This document shows positions 62,332 to 64,000 of a stretch of 64,000 nt of DNA, piece after piece. A program made the position numbers and the translations under genes. Under the pieces are notes generated by a model. It did not search any database and was not told the DNA's origin. It saw nothing but the letters and a program-made list of their open reading frames with translations. Within the stretch, counting starts at the first letter, position 1, and every line of letters begins with the position of its first letter. Source of the stretch: Terrimonas sp937888905 (GTDB taxonomy: Bacteria; Bacteroidota; Bacteroidia; Chitinophagales; Chitinophagaceae); the NCBI GenBank assembly GCA_937888905.1, contig CALATA010000001.1, positions 558,001-622,000 of the forward strand. The letters run 5' to 3'.

Positions 62332-62979
62332 ATGTTAAGCGTTAAGTCGTTCACATTTAACCCGGTTCAGGAAAATACCTATCTGGTGTATAACGAAGAA
62401 AAGGAGTGTTGCATTATCGACCCGGGCTGTTATTTTCCGCAGGAGGAGCAGCAACTGGCGGATGCCATCCGTTCCGAAGGGTTAAAGCCGGTGCTTTTAC
62501 TGAATACGCATTGTCATTTCGACCATATTTTCGGGAATAAGTTTGTTGCCGAAACCTGGGGGCTGACCCCTCATCTGCATGAGCAGGAGATGCCGGTGCT
62601 GGAGCGGGCCGCGCAGGCGGCGGCGGCCTGGCAAATCCCGTTTACGGCTATATATGATGGACTGGTGGTCAAAATCCGGGAAGGTGAAACCATTAGCCTG
62701 GGCAGCGAAGAGCTGCAGATTCTGTTTACGCCCGGGCATTCACCCGGCAGCGTGTCATTTTACAGCGAAACCTCCGGGTTGCTGATAGCCGGGGATGTGT
62801 TGTTCAACCGCAGCATTGGCCGTACCGATCTTCCCGGGGGTGATTACGACACACTGATCCGGAGCATTCATACGCAACTGCTTGTGCTGCCGGATGAAAC
62901 GAAAGTTTATCCCGGCCACGGGCCAATGACAACGATAGGGTTTGAGAAAATGAACAATCCATTTCTGACGAACAGGTGA
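62332..62979 (+). CDS. MBL-fold hydrolase (glyoxalase II-like)
   Basis: This 215-residue protein is a metallo-beta-lactamase-fold hydrolase of the glyoxalase II-like/YcbL group. The metal motif NTHCHFDHIFGNKF, the downstream FTPGHSPGSVSFY (His), AGDVLFNRSIGRTDLPGGDY (Asp) and VYPGHGPMTTIGFEK (His) are all present. It probably hydrolyses a thioester such as a glutathione- or other thiol adduct. The C-terminus (KMNNPFLTNR) is followed by a repeat block and then by a second copy of the KMNNPFL codons at about 63090. Confidence 0.93.
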   Translation: MLSVKSFTFNPVQENTYLVYNEEKECCIIDPGCYFPQEEQQLADAIRSEGLKPVLLLNTHCHFDHIFGNKFVAETWGLTPHLHEQEMPVLERAAQAAAAWQIPFTAIYDGLVVKIREGETISLGSEELQILFTPGHSPGSVSFYSETSGLLIAGDVLFNRSIGRTDLPGGDYDTLIRSIHTQLLVLPDETKVYPGHGPMTTIGFEKMNNPFLTNR

Positions 62980-63317
62980 ATGGTCAGTCGTCAATAAGTG
63001 AATAAGTCAATAAGTGAATTGTGCTTCCAGCGCTTTCGGGTTGGGGCTTGCTTCCCACGGTTCGTGTATACACGAACCATGGAGCGGAAAATGAACAATC
63101 CGTTTTTAAGTAAAAAGTCAAAATTCAAAAGCGTGAATCGTCATCCCGAAGCCTCGGGAGTGAATGGTCAATAAGTGAATTGGGAATGCAGGATATACCC
63201 CGGTTCGTTTATGCACGAACCAGTTAGCAAAGCCGCAAAAACTTAAAACTTATTACTTATAACGGACGCCCGAAGTGTCGGGCGGCTGTTCCATCTTACG
63301 CCCTAAACCTTACACCT
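62980..63317. repeat. Composite repeat block with duplicated MBL 3' end
   Basis: The 338 bases contain: TCAATAAGTGAATAAGTC-type array (about 62989-63020); palindrome GGTTCGTG/CACGAACC, loop TATA (63059-63078); a 15-base copy of the MBL 3' end, GAAAATGAACAATCC (63087-63101; original at 62946-62960); AAGTAAAAAGTCAAAATTC (about 63108-63126); hairpin TCCCGA/TCGGGA, loop AGCC (63144-63159); a weaker GGTTCGT/ACGAACC palindrome (63202-63221); ACTTAAAACTTATTACTTAT (about 63241-63260); hairpin CGCCCGA/TCGGGCG, loop AGTG (63267-63284); and a TTACGCCCTAAACCTTACAC array (63297-63316). Confidence 0.8.
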
Positions 63318-63764
63318 TCATCCTTTCTTCGCGGCCCGCTCGCGGTTAGACTGCTCCAGCCGGATATTATGACGGATCACATCCCAGTATTCTTTTCCGT
63401 AAGGAACAAAAATCTCCGAACCGGCGGGGATGTCTTTTTTGGCCTGGATAAAAACGCGTACACCGTCTTCCACATACTCGGCGTTGTTGGTAACACCTTT
63501 CACGCGCGTAATGCCGCGGGCATCGTTGGCATAGCGGGCAAGTTCTTCCGTATTGTTGCTTGCATCGATCACATGTGAACGTTTAACGTAGTAGATGTAA
63601 CCGTTCTCACCGTTGTTGTGTTCTACTTCTTTCCAGGTGGTGATCTTTCCTTTGTATTCTACGATCGGCGTGCCTTTGGGAATAAAGTTTTTCGTAAAAA
63701 GACCTTTCCCAGCCCCTGGTAAAGATGAACGCTTTATCACGAGCTGTTTTTCCAGTAATGTCAT
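63318..63764 (-). CDS. SET-domain protein
   Basis: This 148-residue protein is almost entirely a SET domain: GAGKGLFTKNFIPKGTPIVEYKG (about residues 18-40, in pieces), NGYIYYVKRSHVIDASNNTEELARYANDARG (the usual NHS-like segment is YANDARG), NAEYVEDGVRVFIQAKKDIPAGSEIFVPYG with the terminal Tyr-Gly pair, and then a basic tail (RERAAKKG). SET domains transfer methyl groups from S-adenosylmethionine to protein lysines. Bacterial versions are rare enough to suggest horizontal transfer from eukaryotes or their viruses long ago. Target unknown. A repeat block lies after its stop. Confidence 0.88.
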   Translation of the reverse strand: MTLLEKQLVIKRSSLPGAGKGLFTKNFIPKGTPIVEYKGKITTWKEVEHNNGENGYIYYVKRSHVIDASNNTEELARYANDARGITRVKGVTNNAEYVEDGVRVFIQAKKDIPAGSEIFVPYGKEYWDVIRHNIRLEQSNRERAAKKG

Positions 63765-63842
63765 AATGAGGGGAGTAAACTTTGATTTTGCGGCGTGAAG
63801 TTAACCCGTTTTACCGGTACGGCAATACGTATTGGCTGCTGA

Positions 63843-64000
63843 TCAGCGGATAAATTTTCCAATGACCGGCATGCGGCTGAATTCTTTTTTTTCCACGTTG
63901 AGAATAAACCACCCGAAAAGCGCCAGCAGTAAAGTAGAGAAGGCGAAATTGGCGGCGGTTCCCAGCCCGATTTTGCTGAATAGTATCGCTATGCCATAGA
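63843..64000 (-). CDS. C-terminal end of a membrane protein, possibly a polysaccharide flippase (partial)
   Basis: The window cuts this gene; only the last 52 codons are visible. They encode YGIAILFSKIGLGTAANFAF and then STLLLALFGWFILNVEKKEF and SRMPVIGKFIR before the stop. One or two hydrophobic helices are followed by a basic tail. The tail resembles the end of Bacteroidota Wzx-type lipopolysaccharide/oligosaccharide flippases, but this is recalled resemblance, not a motif match. Confidence 0.5.
   Translation of the reverse strand, partial: YGIAILFSKIGLGTAANFAFSTLLLALFGWFILNVEKKEFSRMPVIGKFIR

Noticed and set aside
1..64000. tRNA, rRNA, prophage or transposase genes
   Set aside because: I looked for cloverleaf-like sequences, rRNA-conserved stretches and transposase or integrase motifs by eye and saw none; a covariance-model search would be needed to be certain about small RNAs.

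Overview
The window is bacterial, about half G+C, and almost certainly from the phylum Bacteroidota, probably the family Chitinophagaceae. Three things support this: the gliding/type IX secretion genes gldK-gldL-gldM-gldN and gldB; a SusC/SusD outer-membrane pair with further Bacteroidota-only families (DUF4271, DUF4783, DUF5686, DUF5689, BatA); and the TAnnTTTG -7 promoter element found repeatedly just before start codons. About 50 protein genes are supported. I saw no rRNA, tRNA, CRISPR array, transposase or phage gene.

Layout. 0-7 kb: hemW, divergent from an Omp85-type outer-membrane protein, then a DUF4271 membrane protein, hemD and a YyaL-type thioredoxin-domain protein. 7-12 kb: the gldKLMN motor/secretion cluster with two tandem promoters in front and a hairpin inside. 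12-17 kb (minus strand): uvrC with an overlapping lipoprotein gene, and an ECF sigma factor with a one-helix/beta-barrel partner. 17-27 kb: gpmI, DUF4783, nadC, a SUI1-like factor, icd, apaG, a fatty acid desaturase, gldB and nadE. 27-32 kb: moxR, DUF58, a BatD-position gene and batA, then rsgA. 32-34.7 kb: small genes (a 61-residue lipoprotein, gamma-carbonic anhydrase) and a class III aminotransferase, embedded in repeats. 34.8-49 kb: a glycerol/glycerophosphodiester locus. 49-64 kb: a large TraB-domain protein, a DUF5686 receptor-like protein, a regulator/creD/dgkA cluster, a giant TolB-like/beta-barrel protein, an MBL hydrolase, a SET-domain protein and the end of a probable flippase gene.

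The most interesting system is the glycerol locus. A DeoR-type regulator (glpR) diverges from glpD. Behind glpD on the same strand come susC, susD, a DUF5689 lipoprotein, a Tat-type calcineurin phosphoesterase, a GDSL esterase, a glycerophosphodiester phosphodiesterase, glpK and glpF, the last eight separated by only 18-35 bases each. I read it as a complete outer-membrane-to-cytoplasm route for a glycerol-phosphate-containing polymer or lipid headgroup, ending in dihydroxyacetone phosphate.

The second notable signal is non-coding. At least nine intergenic gaps hold the same few degenerate short repeats (TGAATRRTGAAT, AAGTTATAAGT, TTTGAATTTTGA, TTTGAAAATTTGA types), combined with perfect hairpins. 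They often start exactly at a stop codon. At the MBL gene one block lies between two copies of the end of the coding sequence that differ at synonymous positions.
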